DNA of 45,716 nucleotides from Bacteroidales bacterium UBA2800 (GCA_002351925.1 DEHM01000020.1:55632-101347); one strand, 5' to 3'; positions 29,056 through 37,964 are shown, counted from the stretch's first letter. Program-made: numbers and translations. Notes: generated by a model not told the origin, from the sequence alone.

Positions 29056-29981
29056 CAGAGGGCGAGGCGGAAGATAGGTTTGTAGAAACGCTCGACGCTG
29101 TAGTAGGTGACGGGCGTAGAGCCGAACTGCTGGTAGTGCTTAGCCACCGACCGTATCATCGAGCCTTCGAAGTCGAAGTGCACATGTTTCTCCCGCGCCA
29201 GCTTCATGGCTTCGAGCACGAGCAGCGCGCCGGCACCGGAGTCGTTGAAGGCATAGTCGAGGGCGGGAATGAGATAGTAGAGATAGTGCTCATCCCAGAC
29301 GACGAAGGCGGCAGCGTAGGGCTGTCCGTCGGCGTTGCGCACGCAGAGTACGCAGCACTGCTTGTTACGGCGCGCCTTGCGCTCGAGCACCAGCAGGAAC
29401 TCACGCGTGTAGCTTATCTTGCGCTTGCGGAGGTCCATACACTGGCAGTGGAAACGATAGAAATCCTCTATCGACATGTTGCGGTCGACCTGCAGCGACA
29501 GCGCTTTCTGCAGCTGCCGTTTCTTGTTCTTGGAGAACGAGTTGATGAGTCGGTCGAGGTCACTCAGGTCATCTACACGGTAGGTGACGCGCTGATGGGT
29601 ACTGAAGCCGAGTGCGCGTAGGGCCTCTACACAGAGGCTGCCGGGCAGGTACTGCTGGTAGTAGTAGGCCAGGTTCATGCTGTCGAGTTGCTCCTTGATC
29701 TGCCGGCACACTTCGGCGGTGACCCAGCGGTCGGCCGTCGTGTCGGCATTGACCCATATACCGCCGGTCTGTGTGAAAGGCGGCATGACGATGAAGCGGA
29801 ACCAGAGCCGCTTACGCAGCAGGTAGGGCATTGCACCGATAATGTTGCCCTCGTCGTCGGTCGCCAACAGGGAGTCCCACTCCTTGCCGGCGCAGACGGC
29901 GTCGAGCCACCACGGGCGAAGGAAGACGGGCATGAAGTCCTGTTGGTCAGCCCACTCGATATAACGCTCTTTGTTGGTCAT
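29022..29981 (-). CDS. FemAB/GNAT-like acyl- or aminoacyltransferase
   Basis: 319-aa protein of the GNAT superfamily in its FemAB-like form. The N-terminal half has FLRPWWLDAVC and an IIGAMPYLLRKR strand. The C-terminal half has the double-GNAT pattern PYAAAFVVWDEHYLYYLIPALD followed by GALLVLEAMKLAREKHVHFDFEGSMIRSVAKHYQQFGSTPVTY, typical of Bacteroidetes proteins next to glycosyltransferases. It probably acylates a glycan or lipid precursor; the substrate is unknown. Its ATG shares a base with the ssb stop codon, and it overlaps the GT4 frame. Confidence 0.82.
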   Translation of the reverse strand: MTNKERYIEWADQQDFMPVFLRPWWLDAVCAGKEWDSLLATDDEGNIIGAMPYLLRKRLWFRFIVMPPFTQTGGIWVNADTTADRWVTAEVCRQIKEQLDSMNLAYYYQQYLPGSLCVEALRALGFSTHQRVTYRVDDLSDLDRLINSFSKNKKRQLQKALSLQVDRNMSIEDFYRFHCQCMDLRKRKISYTREFLLVLERKARRNKQCCVLCVRNADGQPYAAAFVVWDEHYLYYLIPALDYAFNDSGAGALLVLEAMKLAREKHVHFDFEGSMIRSVAKHYQQFGSTPVTYYSVERFYKPIFRLALWWQHLREWRFR

Positions 29982-30421
29982 CAGAAGATATCGTTAAAGG
30001 ACGCCTCTTCGCTGACAGCTGCTTGCTCAACGGCTTCTTCGTCGCGCTCAGCAGTCTGGTTGAGACGGTCGTTGTTGCGGTATTGTTCGGGTTTGTAGAG
30101 TATCTGTACGTTCTCGGCGATGATCTCCGTCTTGCGGCGTATCTGGCCGTCCTTCTCCCAGGTGCGGGTCTTCAGCTTGCCTTCTACGTAGATCTTCATG
30201 CTCTTGCGGATGTACTGTTGTGCCCACTCGGCGAGGTTGCGCCAGAGGACGATGGGGTGCCACTCTGTCACGTCGGGCACCTGGGTGCCGTTCTGCATGA
30301 TGTAGCCCCGTTCGGTAGTAGCCAGATTAAAGGTAGCGATAGCAACGCCGCGGTCGAGGTAACGCACTTCAGGGTCATTGCCGACATTGCCGATAAGAAT
30401 AACTTTGTTAACGCTTGACAT
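29981..30421 (-). CDS. ssb: Single-stranded DNA-binding protein
   Basis: 146-aa OB-fold protein that coats single-stranded DNA. It begins MSSVNKVILIGNVGNDPEVRYL, with WHPIVLWRNLAEWAQQYIRKSMKIYVEGKLKTRTW in the core. The C-terminus is acidic and ends FNDIF; the usual SSB tip is D-D-D-x-P-F, so the partner-binding tail keeps the terminal Phe but lacks the Pro. First gene of the operon that continues with the FemAB-like, GT4, GT2 and yqeY genes. A heptamer pair lies 9 nt upstream. Confidence 0.95.
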   Translation of the reverse strand: MSSVNKVILIGNVGNDPEVRYLDRGVAIATFNLATTERGYIMQNGTQVPDVTEWHPIVLWRNLAEWAQQYIRKSMKIYVEGKLKTRTWEKDGQIRRKTEIIAENVQILYKPEQYRNNDRLNQTAERDEEAVEQAAVSEEASFNDIF

Positions 30422-30430
30422 AATAAATTA

Positions 30431-30444
30431 GATTTGTGATTTGT
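30431..30444. repeat. Heptamer pair GATTTGT in the ssb leader
   Basis: Plus strand GATTTGT GATTTGT, followed by the looser unit AATGGGT. It lies between the ssb promoter and its start codon, so it would be part of the 5' UTR. Confidence 0.6.
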
Positions 30445-30489
30445 AATGGGTTAATGATAATTTATCGGTATAAAAAACCTTTGCGGCTG

Positions 30490-30521
30490 CAAAGGTACGA
30501 AAAAAAAAGGATATATGCAAG
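30490..30521 (-). promoter_or_regulatory. Bacteroidetes-type promoter of the ssb operon
   Basis: Minus strand CTTG (30518-30521), 20-nt spacer, TACCTTTG (30490-30497), followed by CAGCCGCAAAGG. It is back to back with the sufC promoter. Confidence 0.8.
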
Positions 30522-30526
30522 TTTTT

Positions 30527-30558
30527 TTTGCATAATTCAAAAAAAAGCAGTACTTTTG
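30527..30558 (+). promoter_or_regulatory. Bacteroidetes-type promoter of sufC
   Basis: TTTG (30527-30530), 20-nt spacer, TACTTTTG (30551-30558). The sufC ATG is only 8 nt beyond the -7 box, so the mRNA would have almost no leader. Confidence 0.78.
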
Positions 30559-30566
30559 CACCCGCT

Positions 30567-31310
30567 ATGACAAAACTGCTTGAAATAAAAGACCTGCGTG
30601 CCTCGATAGGCGGCAAGGAGATACTGAAGGGTGTGAATCTGGTGATCGGCGAGGGCGAAGTGCACGCCATCATGGGCCCTAACGGTGCGGGCAAGAGCAC
30701 GCTGAGCGCGGTGCTGACGGGCCATCCGGCCTACGAAGTGACGTCGGGTGAGGTCTATCTGCGGGGCGAGAACCTGCTGGAGATGGCGCCGGAAGTGCGC
30801 GCGCGTGCGGGTGTGTTCCTTAGTTTTCAATACCCTGTGGAGATACCGGGCGTGAGCATGACTAATTTCATGCGTACTGCGCTCAACGAGAAGCGTGCGT
30901 ACGAGGGTAAGGAGCCGCTGAGCGCCAAGAAGTTCCTGCAACTGATGCGCGAGAAGAAAGCGCTGCTGGAGTTGCCCGACAAGCTGAACAACCGCTCGGT
31001 GAACGAAGGCTTCTCGGGTGGCGAGAAGAAGAAAAACGAGATTTTCCAGATGGCGATGCTGGAGCCCTGTCTGGCCATACTCGACGAGACGGACAGCGGC
31101 CTGGATATCGATGCACTACGTATCGTGGCAGAGGGTGTGAACCGTCTGAAGAGGCCGGATAACGCCGCCATCGTCATCACCCACTATCAGCGTCTGCTCG
31201 ACTATATCGTGCCCGACTACGTGCACGTGCTGGCCGACGGACGGATTGTGAAGACGGGCGGTAAGGAGTTGGCGTTAGAACTGGAAGAGAAGGGCTATGA
31301 GAATCTGTAA
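30567..31310 (+). CDS. sufC: Fe-S cluster assembly ATPase SufC
   Basis: ABC-type ATPase of the SUF scaffold, 247 aa. Walker A is GPNGAGKST (from about residue 37), the signature SGGEKKKNEIFQM, Walker B LAILDETDSGLDID and the switch His IVITHYQRLLDYI. The frame extends upstream to 30528, but that would start inside the promoter; ATG 30567 gives the family start MTKLLEIKDLRA. Bacteroidetes usually have sufB immediately upstream; here ssb is upstream on the other strand and sufB is not in the window. It overlaps sufD by 14 nt. Confidence 0.95.
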   Translation: MTKLLEIKDLRASIGGKEILKGVNLVIGEGEVHAIMGPNGAGKSTLSAVLTGHPAYEVTSGEVYLRGENLLEMAPEVRARAGVFLSFQYPVEIPGVSMTNFMRTALNEKRAYEGKEPLSAKKFLQLMREKKALLELPDKLNNRSVNEGFSGGEKKKNEIFQMAMLEPCLAILDETDSGLDIDALRIVAEGVNRLKRPDNAAIVITHYQRLLDYIVPDYVHVLADGRIVKTGGKELALELEEKGYENL

Positions 31311-31959
31311 AGGCGATAGTTTCGAGCGCGTGTATCTGAACGAACCGGTGAACCTGCAGCTGGAGCAAGAGGCGGGTTCGCGGGTGAAGATTGTCGTGGT
31401 GGACTTCGAGACCTCGAACTGTCGAGCTCTCGAGATAGCCAACCGCATCACCATCGAGCAACAGGGCGAAGGCTGCGTGACGGAGATATACGCGCTGGCG
31501 TGGCTACAGGGCACCGACCGCGTGACGACCGAGACGAAGGTGACGCACGCTGTAGGTGGCGGCCGGTCGGAGCAGCTGGTGAAATATGTGCTGGACGGGC
31601 AGTCGAAGGGACGGTTCGTCGGCGAGCTGAAGATAGCGCCCGACGCCCAAGAGGTGGAGGCCCACCAGACCAACCGCAACATCCTCTTAAGTGAGGAGGC
31701 CGAGATGCGTACACAGCCGCAGTTGGAGATCTACGCCGACGACGTGAAGGCGACGCACGGCGCGAGTACCGGCCAACTGGACGAGTCGGCGTTGTTCTAT
31801 ATGCAGCAGCGCGGTATCGACCCGGGGTGTGCCCGTCAACTGCTGATAGGTGCGTTTATGAAAGAGATACTGGAGGAGGCTTGCGCCGTGGGCGGCGAGA
31901 CAGCTGCGCTGCAGGACGTAAGAGACCTACTGAACGCGATTGATGGCGTAGTCGAGTAG
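31297..31959 (+). CDS. sufD: Short SufD-like protein (SufBD family, about half length)
   Basis: 220-aa SufBD-family protein carrying only the C-terminal half. The beta-helix segment and the diagnostic block GRFVGELKIAPDAQEVEAHQTNRNILLSEEAE, then PQLEIYADDVKATHGASTGQLDESALFYMQQRGI and the C-terminal helices, are intact. Typical SufD is about 430-450 aa, so roughly the first 200 residues are missing. The ATG at 31297 lies inside the sufC end and the region before it is SufC, so this looks like a genuinely compact gene and not a frameshift. The last 33 nt overlap the convergent polyprenyl synthetase gene. Confidence 0.88.
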   Translation: MRICKGDSFERVYLNEPVNLQLEQEAGSRVKIVVVDFETSNCRALEIANRITIEQQGEGCVTEIYALAWLQGTDRVTTETKVTHAVGGGRSEQLVKYVLDGQSKGRFVGELKIAPDAQEVEAHQTNRNILLSEEAEMRTQPQLEIYADDVKATHGASTGQLDESALFYMQQRGIDPGCARQLLIGAFMKEILEEACAVGGETAALQDVRDLLNAIDGVVE

Positions 31960-32904
31960 CTGAATCAGCGCCTCGCGGATAGGAGAGTCACGGAAGACAG
32001 AGAGTGCTTCTGTGGCTTGTTTTTTATATTCCAACATTCGCTGTACGGCGTACTCGTCGCCGTGGAAGCGCAGCACGAACGACTTGATCTCCTGTAGCGT
32101 GCGCGGGTCAGCTTCGTCGAGGTGTTCGCTCATGGCGCGTATAGCGGCCGCCTCGCTCTCGGGAGCGCGCTGCAGGGCGATGATAAGGGGCAGAGTCACC
32201 TTGCCGTCACGCAGGTCGCTCATGGTAGGTTTGCCTATTTCCTCGAGGTCACTATAGTCGAAGATGTCGTCTTTGATTTGGAAACAGAGTCCGAGCAGTC
32301 GACCGTATTCGCGCAGCGCGGTGCGCTGGCGTTGGGTGCACCCTGCACTCTCTGCACCGGCTTCGGCACAGGCCTGGAAGAGACGGGCGGTTTTGAGTTC
32401 GATGACGCGGTTGTAGTGCTCCTCGTCAATCCACATCGACTGTCCCACGTGCAGCTGTGCTAGTTCGCCGCTGCTGAGGCTGCGGCCGAGTTGGGAGACT
32501 ATCTCGAGGATACGTATGTTGCGCATCTCGGCAACGAGTCCGATGACCTTGGCCAACATGTAATCGCCGGCAAGCACCGCCACCTTGTTCGACCAGCGTA
32601 TGTGTACGGCGGGCGCACCTCGGCGGGTGTCCGACGAGTCGACCACATCGTCGTGCACCAGGCTGGCGTTGTGGAGCATCTCGAGCGCTACGGCGGTGCG
32701 GAACGTCTTGTCGGTCACGGGGTTGCAGAGTTTGGCAGCCAGCAGCACGAGCAACGGACGCAGCTGTTTGCCGCTACGCTGCGCGATATAGTTGAGCACC
32801 TCTTGTTGCAAGGGGTTGTCCGACTGCAGACAGTCGTGCTGATAGCGTTCAAACTGCCGCCACTCCGCCTCTACGGGGCGACGTATTTCCGAGATAGTAG
32901 CCAT
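31927..32904 (-). CDS. Polyprenyl synthetase (trans-isoprenyl diphosphate synthase)
   Basis: Chain-elongating isoprenyl diphosphate synthase, 325 aa from ATG 32904 (MATISEIRRPVEAEWRQFE). The two Asp-rich motifs are DDVVD in LVHDDVVDSSDTRRG (FARM) and DDIFDY in QIKDDIFDY (SARM); GKQLRPLL near the N-terminus binds the diphosphate. Product is probably octaprenyl or longer diphosphate for menaquinone or carrier lipid, but chain length cannot be read reliably. The frame is open 26 codons further upstream, across its promoter. Monocistronic. Confidence 0.93.
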   Translation of the reverse strand: MATISEIRRPVEAEWRQFERYQHDCLQSDNPLQQEVLNYIAQRSGKQLRPLLVLLAAKLCNPVTDKTFRTAVALEMLHNASLVHDDVVDSSDTRRGAPAVHIRWSNKVAVLAGDYMLAKVIGLVAEMRNIRILEIVSQLGRSLSSGELAQLHVGQSMWIDEEHYNRVIELKTARLFQACAEAGAESAGCTQRQRTALREYGRLLGLCFQIKDDIFDYSDLEEIGKPTMSDLRDGKVTLPLIIALQRAPESEAAAIRAMSEHLDEADPRTLQEIKSFVLRFHGDEYAVQRMLEYKKQATEALSVFRDSPIREALIQLLDYAINRVQ

Positions 32905-32926
32905 GTTTGTTCTCTCAAATCGGGTA

Positions 32927-32958
32927 CAAAAGTACTGCTTTTTTCTGACATACACAAT
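32927..32958 (-). promoter_or_regulatory. Promoter of the polyprenyl synthetase gene
   Basis: Minus strand ATTG (32955-32958), 20-nt spacer, TACTTTTG (32927-32934). Confidence 0.7.
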
Positions 32959-32984
32959 AAAAAATCGAAAAAAATGAGACACTA

Positions 32985-33016
32985 TTTGCGTAATTCAGAA
33001 AAAATGTGTAAATTTG
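32985..33016 (+). promoter_or_regulatory. Bacteroidetes-type promoter of the malQ operon
   Basis: TTTG (32985-32988), 20-nt spacer, TAAATTTG (33009-33016). Confidence 0.78.
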
Positions 33017-33054
33017 CACGAAATTTTTGATCATTAACAACACAATATACTACC

Positions 33055-35661
33055 ATGGACATTAGTTTTCAGATTCATTATCGTGCCGAGTATGGGCAGA
33101 GTCTGTGCGTGATTGAGACGCAAGAGTCGAGTTTGGGATGGACTGCGAAGTCGCCGTTGGTGATGAATTGCCAGGGCACCGACTTCTGGCAGGTCAACGT
33201 ACCGCTGGGGGCTTTCAAGGGTGAGATTCACTACAAGTACGCTATCCGCGTAGGCGAGGGCCGCTACCTGTTTGAGGCAGGCGAGCCGCGTACGCTGACG
33301 CTGAAGGCGAGCAAGAAACGGGTCGTAGTGCGCGACGCTTGGCAGGCCAGCACTTATGAGGACAGTTTCTACACGACGGCCTTCCTCAAGTCGCTTTTCC
33401 GTCGTCAGCAACCGGTGGCGCTGAAGAGCAGTGCGAAGTCGAATATCCATTTCTCGATCGACCTGCCGCAGATACTGCCGTGCCAGGGCGTGGCTATCGT
33501 AGGTAACTGCGAGGCCCTGGGCAACTGGGATGAGTCGAAGAAACTGGTGATGAGCGATCAGGACTTCCCCGTATGGCGTGCCGATATCGAGGTGAAGGGC
33601 CAGGATATCGTGGAGTACAAATATATGGTTTACGACCTGCTGACGGGCCAGACCGTCGATATGGAGTGGGGCGAGAACCGTCAGATCTGGGGCGTGAACA
33701 AAGACCTGGTGATCATGCAGAACGACCGCAGTTTCCGCCGTACGCAACCGCGCTGGAAAGGTGCAGGTGTAGCGGTGCCGGTGTTCTCGCTGCGCACCGA
33801 AGAAGGCTTCGGTATCGGTGAGTTCCAGGATCTGAAGAAGATGGCTGACTGGGCTGCCAAGACGGGTCAGAAGATGATCCAGACGCTGCCTATCAACGAC
33901 ACTACGCTGCGTCACAACAACCTCGACAGCTATCCGTACAACGCCGTGAGCGTGTTTGCGTTGCACCCCATCTATATCAACATCGAGAAAATGAGCAAGC
34001 TGACGCCGGCGATGAAGAAGAAATACGAGGCGCAGAAGGCGGAGTTCAATGCCCTGACGTTTGCTGACTACCAGAACGTGTATGACGCGAAGACGGTGTT
34101 CTTCAAGGCCCTCTACAAGCAAGACAAAGAGGCGTTGTTCGCCAGCCCGGAATACAAGGCGTTTGAGGAGAAGAACGCCGAGTGGCTGGAGCCGTACGCT
34201 GCCTTCCTGAGCAAGCGCGACAAACAGCCGAAAGACTACTATAAGTTCCTGCAGTTCCACGCCGACAAGCAGTTGGCCGACGCTGTGGCTTATGCCCACT
34301 CGATAGGTGTGGCCATGAAGGGTGATATACCTATCGGTATCAGTCCCGACTCCGTCGATGCCGCCGTTTATCCGGAGCTCTTCAACCTGGACGCCAGTGC
34401 CGGTGCACCGCCCGATGACTTCTCTATCAGCGGTCAGAACTGGGGCTTCCCGACCTATAACTGGGATAAGATGGCCGAGGATAACTTCGGCTGGTGGCAG
34501 CGTCGCTTCCGTAAGATGCAGGACTATTTCGATGCCTACCGTGTAGACCACATCCTGGGCTTCTTCCGTATCTGGCAGATGCGTAAGACCGACGTATGGG
34601 GCTTATGCGGCCATTTTGTGCCGGCTCTGCCGTATTCGTTCGACGACCTCTGCGGACAGGGTGTATGTCTGGACTGGGACCGCATGACGAAACCGTATAT
34701 CCGGAGTAACTTCCTGGGCGACGTACTGGGTTACGACACCGAGTGGGCCAAAGAGCACGCGCTCAACACCCGCGACAACTATATCTACTGGTTCCGCGAG
34801 GAGTTTGACACGCAGGCTAAGGTGCAGGCCTGGGCAGACCGCCTGCTCGGCGACGAGGTGGCACTGAAGGCCAGCGGACTGAGCGAAGAGGCTGTGAAGA
34901 ACATCTGCAACGGCTTGATCTACCTGCACTGCGAAGTGCTGATGGTCGAGGATCAACGCCGTCCGGGATGGCTGCACCCGCGTATCTCTATCTATCAGAG
35001 CCACTCGTTCAACGAGCTCTACAGCGACCAGAAAGAGGCGCTCATGCGTATCTACAACGAGTATTTCTTCCGTCGTCATACGCAGTTCTGGCGCGACTCG
35101 GCTATGCGCAAGCTGCCGACGCTGATTGGTGCTACCAAGATGTTGTGCTGCGGCGAAGACCTGGGTATGGTGCCGGCTTGTGTGCCCGATGTCATGCACG
35201 AGCTGCAGATACTGAGTCTGGAGATCCAACGTATGCCGAAAGACCCGACCGTCAAGTTCGCGCACCCGGCTGACGCACCTTATCAAAGCGTCTGCACCAC
35301 GGGTACACACGATATGAACCCGCTGCGTGCATGGTGGGAGGAAGACCACGGCGTGACGCAGCAGTTCTACAACGAGCAAATGGGCTGGTGGGGCGACGCA
35401 CCGCAACAAATGACTCCGGAGATAGCTGAGTTTATCATCAACCAGCACATGTACAGTCCGGCTATGTGGGTGATCCTGCCGCTGCAAGACTGGCTCGCTA
35501 TCGACGGTCAATTGCGTCTGCCCGATCAGTTTGCCGATCGTATCAATGTGCCCGCTAATCCGCGTCATTTCTGGAACTACAGAATGCATCTGACGCTGGA
35601 GAACCTGCTCAAGCAAGATGCTTTCAACGCGAAGGTAAAACACCTGACCAGTGTGCGTTAA
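33055..35661 (+). CDS. malQ: 4-alpha-glucanotransferase, GH77 with CBM20 domains (DPE2-like)
   Basis: Amylomaltase that transfers glucosyl units between maltose, maltodextrins or glycogen; cytosolic. 868 aa, longer than simple MalQ because two starch-binding CBM20 modules precede the catalytic domain (about 1-125 and 130-240; the second has VAIVGNCEALGNWDESKKLVM). This is the architecture of plant DPE2 and its bacterial relatives. GH77 residues: nucleophile D498 in FDAYRVDHILGFF, acid/base E701 in CCGEDLGMVP, and D753 in TGTHDMNPLRAWW. First gene of an operon with the next two genes (9-nt and 5-nt gaps). Confidence 0.95.
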   Translation: MDISFQIHYRAEYGQSLCVIETQESSLGWTAKSPLVMNCQGTDFWQVNVPLGAFKGEIHYKYAIRVGEGRYLFEAGEPRTLTLKASKKRVVVRDAWQASTYEDSFYTTAFLKSLFRRQQPVALKSSAKSNIHFSIDLPQILPCQGVAIVGNCEALGNWDESKKLVMSDQDFPVWRADIEVKGQDIVEYKYMVYDLLTGQTVDMEWGENRQIWGVNKDLVIMQNDRSFRRTQPRWKGAGVAVPVFSLRTEEGFGIGEFQDLKKMADWAAKTGQKMIQTLPINDTTLRHNNLDSYPYNAVSVFALHPIYINIEKMSKLTPAMKKKYEAQKAEFNALTFADYQNVYDAKTVFFKALYKQDKEALFASPEYKAFEEKNAEWLEPYAAFLSKRDKQPKDYYKFLQFHADKQLADAVAYAHSIGVAMKGDIPIGISPDSVDAAVYPELFNLDASAGAPPDDFSISGQNWGFPTYNWDKMAEDNFGWWQRRFRKMQDYFDAYRVDHILGFFRIWQMRKTDVWGLCGHFVPALPYSFDDLCGQGVCLDWDRMTKPYIRSNFLGDVLGYDTEWAKEHALNTRDNYIYWFREEFDTQAKVQAWADRLLGDEVALKASGLSEEAVKNICNGLIYLHCEVLMVEDQRRPGWLHPRISIYQSHSFNELYSDQKEALMRIYNEYFFRRHTQFWRDSAMRKLPTLIGATKMLCCGEDLGMVPACVPDVMHELQILSLEIQRMPKDPTVKFAHPADAPYQSVCTTGTHDMNPLRAWWEEDHGVTQQFYNEQMGWWGDAPQQMTPEIAEFIINQHMYSPAMWVILPLQDWLAIDGQLRLPDQFADRINVPANPRHFWNYRMHLTLENLLKQDAFNAKVKHLTSVR

Positions 35662-35670
35662 GCGCAAGTT

Positions 35671-36558
35671 ATGGATATCGTACTGATAGGCCTGGGGCGT
35701 ATAGCCCGTTATCATATCGCGGCGTTGCTGTCAACGCCGCGATATCGCTTGTGCGGCCTGTGTGATATCCGGGAGACACGCGTGAGTCAGGCCCATCCGG
35801 AGTTCACGCTCTTTACCGACTACGAGCAGCTGTTAGACCGTCTGGCTCCCGCTGCCGCCGTCATCGCTACGCCGCCGTCGACCCACGAGGCGATGGTGGC
35901 AGCCTGTCTGCAACGCGGCGTGCTGCCGATGGTGGAGAAACCGCTGGCGGAGCATGAGGAGGAAGGGCGGCGTTTCCTGAGCCCCGAGTGGCGGGGACGG
36001 TACGTGCCTATCCACCACACACTCTATGGCGAGGAGATACTCTGGTTTATGGCGCATTGCCCGCTGCAGCGTATCGACGCTATCCGGATGGAGCTGTCCG
36101 ATCCTTACGCCGACGAGCACGGCTGTATCGACCCGGAGCGCTACGGACTGGGCGGGTGCTGGCTGGACAGCGCGCCCAATGCCTTAGCGCCGCTGCTGCG
36201 TCTGCTGGGCGGGAGAAAGTTGACGCAGGTGGAGGTGAGTCACACGCGTGACGCAGCGAACGGACAGCCCTACCGCAGTCGCATGCAGGCGCGTGCCGGC
36301 GAGACGGAGGTGCTGATAGAGGTCAACTGGCAGACGACGGACAACTGCAAGCTGACGACCATCCTGGCCGACGGCCACCAATATGTGCTGCAGCACACCG
36401 ATCAGGCTGTGTGGCGCGACGGCGAGTTGCTGTTCCGCTACGACGCCCAAGAGCGGCTCATGCGCCAGTACACCAATTTCTATACTATGTATCCGGAGGG
36501 TGTGCCTACGCCGGAGGAGATAGAGACGATATATCGAATTATTTACGCAAATAGGTAA
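35671..36558 (+). CDS. Gfo/Idh/MocA family oxidoreductase
   Basis: NAD(P)-dependent sugar-type dehydrogenase, 295 aa. N-terminal Rossmann motif GLGRIARYH (residues 7-15), CDIRETR at the second strand, ATPPSTHEAM, and EKPLAEHEEEG, with the conserved Lys of the EKP signature. The second domain has GLGGCWLDSAPNALAPLLRLLG where a catalytic D-x-G-x-H-x-x-D is usual; here the middle is degenerate, so activity is uncertain. Proximity to malQ hints at carbohydrate metabolism, but the substrate is unknown. Confidence 0.85.
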   Translation: MDIVLIGLGRIARYHIAALLSTPRYRLCGLCDIRETRVSQAHPEFTLFTDYEQLLDRLAPAAAVIATPPSTHEAMVAACLQRGVLPMVEKPLAEHEEEGRRFLSPEWRGRYVPIHHTLYGEEILWFMAHCPLQRIDAIRMELSDPYADEHGCIDPERYGLGGCWLDSAPNALAPLLRLLGGRKLTQVEVSHTRDAANGQPYRSRMQARAGETEVLIEVNWQTTDNCKLTTILADGHQYVLQHTDQAVWRDGELLFRYDAQERLMRQYTNFYTMYPEGVPTPEEIETIYRIIYANR

Positions 36559-36563
36559 ACTGT

Positions 36564-37958
36564 ATGGACGATAATTTATACCGCTATTTCAATAACCTGT
36601 ACAAGAAAAGTCGCGCCAAGTATGTGATGGCGCAAGTGCTGATTGTCATCGGTGCCTTGGCTGTGCTGGCGGGCGTGATAGCCTGGATATGTAAGAATCC
36701 AGGCGAGGTACTCAACGATATGGTTGCCTCGTTTGTAGGTGTGATGGCGGCTTTTCTGTTGGTCAAGCTGGTGGTGTATCGTCTGCAGAAAGATGAGGAC
36801 CGCACCAAGGTGAGCTACAACAACGCGGATATGTGGGAGCAGTACGGCACCCATTATCGCCGTCAGTTTATGTTGCACAACCGCCTCTGCACGGTCTATT
36901 GCGACAAGGTGGTGAAGGCCGGCGAGTATAAGGAACTGAAGGTGGAGGATCATCCGAACGAGTATTTCGAACTCGATCCGTTCATCAAGGCGCAGTACTT
37001 CACGCTGATAGAAGCCCATTCGCGTAGCAAGACGACCGACAGTATGACCGTGCGCTTCATGGATTTTGAGCCGGCTACCAAGGCGAACCATGAGACGGCT
37101 ACGATACACACCATGCGCAGTACCTATCTGGCGCACATGCTTACCAATCGCGCACTCGACTATCCCATCAAGGCGAACGTGAGTATACGTCGTATCTTCG
37201 AGAACGCCGACTGGCTCTATCCTGCTAAGCGCTCGAAGATGTCCAACCATTTCGGTGTCAATGCGCTGGTGTTCCTCAAGGACGGCGAAGAGAAACAGGG
37301 CTGGTTGCTCTTGCCGCAACGCGGCGGTGACGCCACGGTAGCGAAGAACAAGGTGACGGCCAGTATCGCTACGCGCTTGGAAATGCCTGACAAGACTTTT
37401 GCGCACGGCTATGACGACAAGTTGACAACCTCGTATGTCACGCGCGGGTGCATAGAAGATTGTATCGCGGGCGCTTTGCGCGTACGCGAGGAATGGTGGC
37501 AGGAGCCGGGCAGGACGGATATCCGTTTCCTGGGTCTGTCGCGCGATATCTACGAGGGAGGCAAGCCGACCCTGTTCTACGTGGTCTATCTCGATGCCAC
37601 GCCGGAGGAGTACAGCCGTGAGACGGAGGCCTGGAGTAGCCTGCACCCGGCTAAGAAGAAAGCCAAACGGGTCGGTCCGAGCGATCCGCTGCCGCTGCCC
37701 GCCAAGAGTATCGACAGCGCTGACATCATCCATATCGCCCGCTGGCAGTCGGTCCGGATGCAGGAGCTGCCGGGAGTGACCAACAGCTGGGACGACAAGG
37801 AGCACCCCTGCCACAACCAGGCTTTCGACAAGGCACAACTGGAGTTTACCGACTGGGCAAAAAAGAACGAAGAGGCCAAGCATTTCGCTTTCCTCTTCGA
37901 ACAGAATATGATCAGCAATTTCTGGTTCTTGCTGGGTTGTCCTGAACCTAAAGCTTAA
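36564..37958 (+). CDS. Two-TM protein with a large soluble domain, possibly Nudix-like
   Basis: 464-aa protein of unknown function. Two membrane helices (about 21-43 and 52-73) put the N-terminus and the C-terminal ~390 residues on the same side, probably cytosolic. About residues 230-350 (NALVFLKDGEEKQGWLLLPQ, later GCIEDCIAGALRVREEWWQEPG and GKPTLFYVVYLD) resemble a Nudix fold in which the G-x5-E-x7-REUxEExGU box is degenerate (W and Q where the EE pair should be). SMODS-associated NUDIX effectors also have two TM helices and a Nudix-like domain, but no cyclase gene is nearby. The last 6 nt before pfkA hold no terminator. Confidence 0.55.
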   Translation: MDDNLYRYFNNLYKKSRAKYVMAQVLIVIGALAVLAGVIAWICKNPGEVLNDMVASFVGVMAAFLLVKLVVYRLQKDEDRTKVSYNNADMWEQYGTHYRRQFMLHNRLCTVYCDKVVKAGEYKELKVEDHPNEYFELDPFIKAQYFTLIEAHSRSKTTDSMTVRFMDFEPATKANHETATIHTMRSTYLAHMLTNRALDYPIKANVSIRRIFENADWLYPAKRSKMSNHFGVNALVFLKDGEEKQGWLLLPQRGGDATVAKNKVTASIATRLEMPDKTFAHGYDDKLTTSYVTRGCIEDCIAGALRVREEWWQEPGRTDIRFLGLSRDIYEGGKPTLFYVVYLDATPEEYSRETEAWSSLHPAKKKAKRVGPSDPLPLPAKSIDSADIIHIARWQSVRMQELPGVTNSWDDKEHPCHNQAFDKAQLEFTDWAKKNEEAKHFAFLFEQNMISNFWFLLGCPEPKA

Positions 37959-37964
37959 GACCCG

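Noticed and set aside
35530..35560. QFADRIN in the glucanotransferase as another TDRxxDRxQNTD element
   Set aside because: The match is short and falls in a segment conserved in GH77 enzymes (D-x-x-x-x-R-I-N-V-P-A-N-P); the DNA lacks the repeat's flanks.
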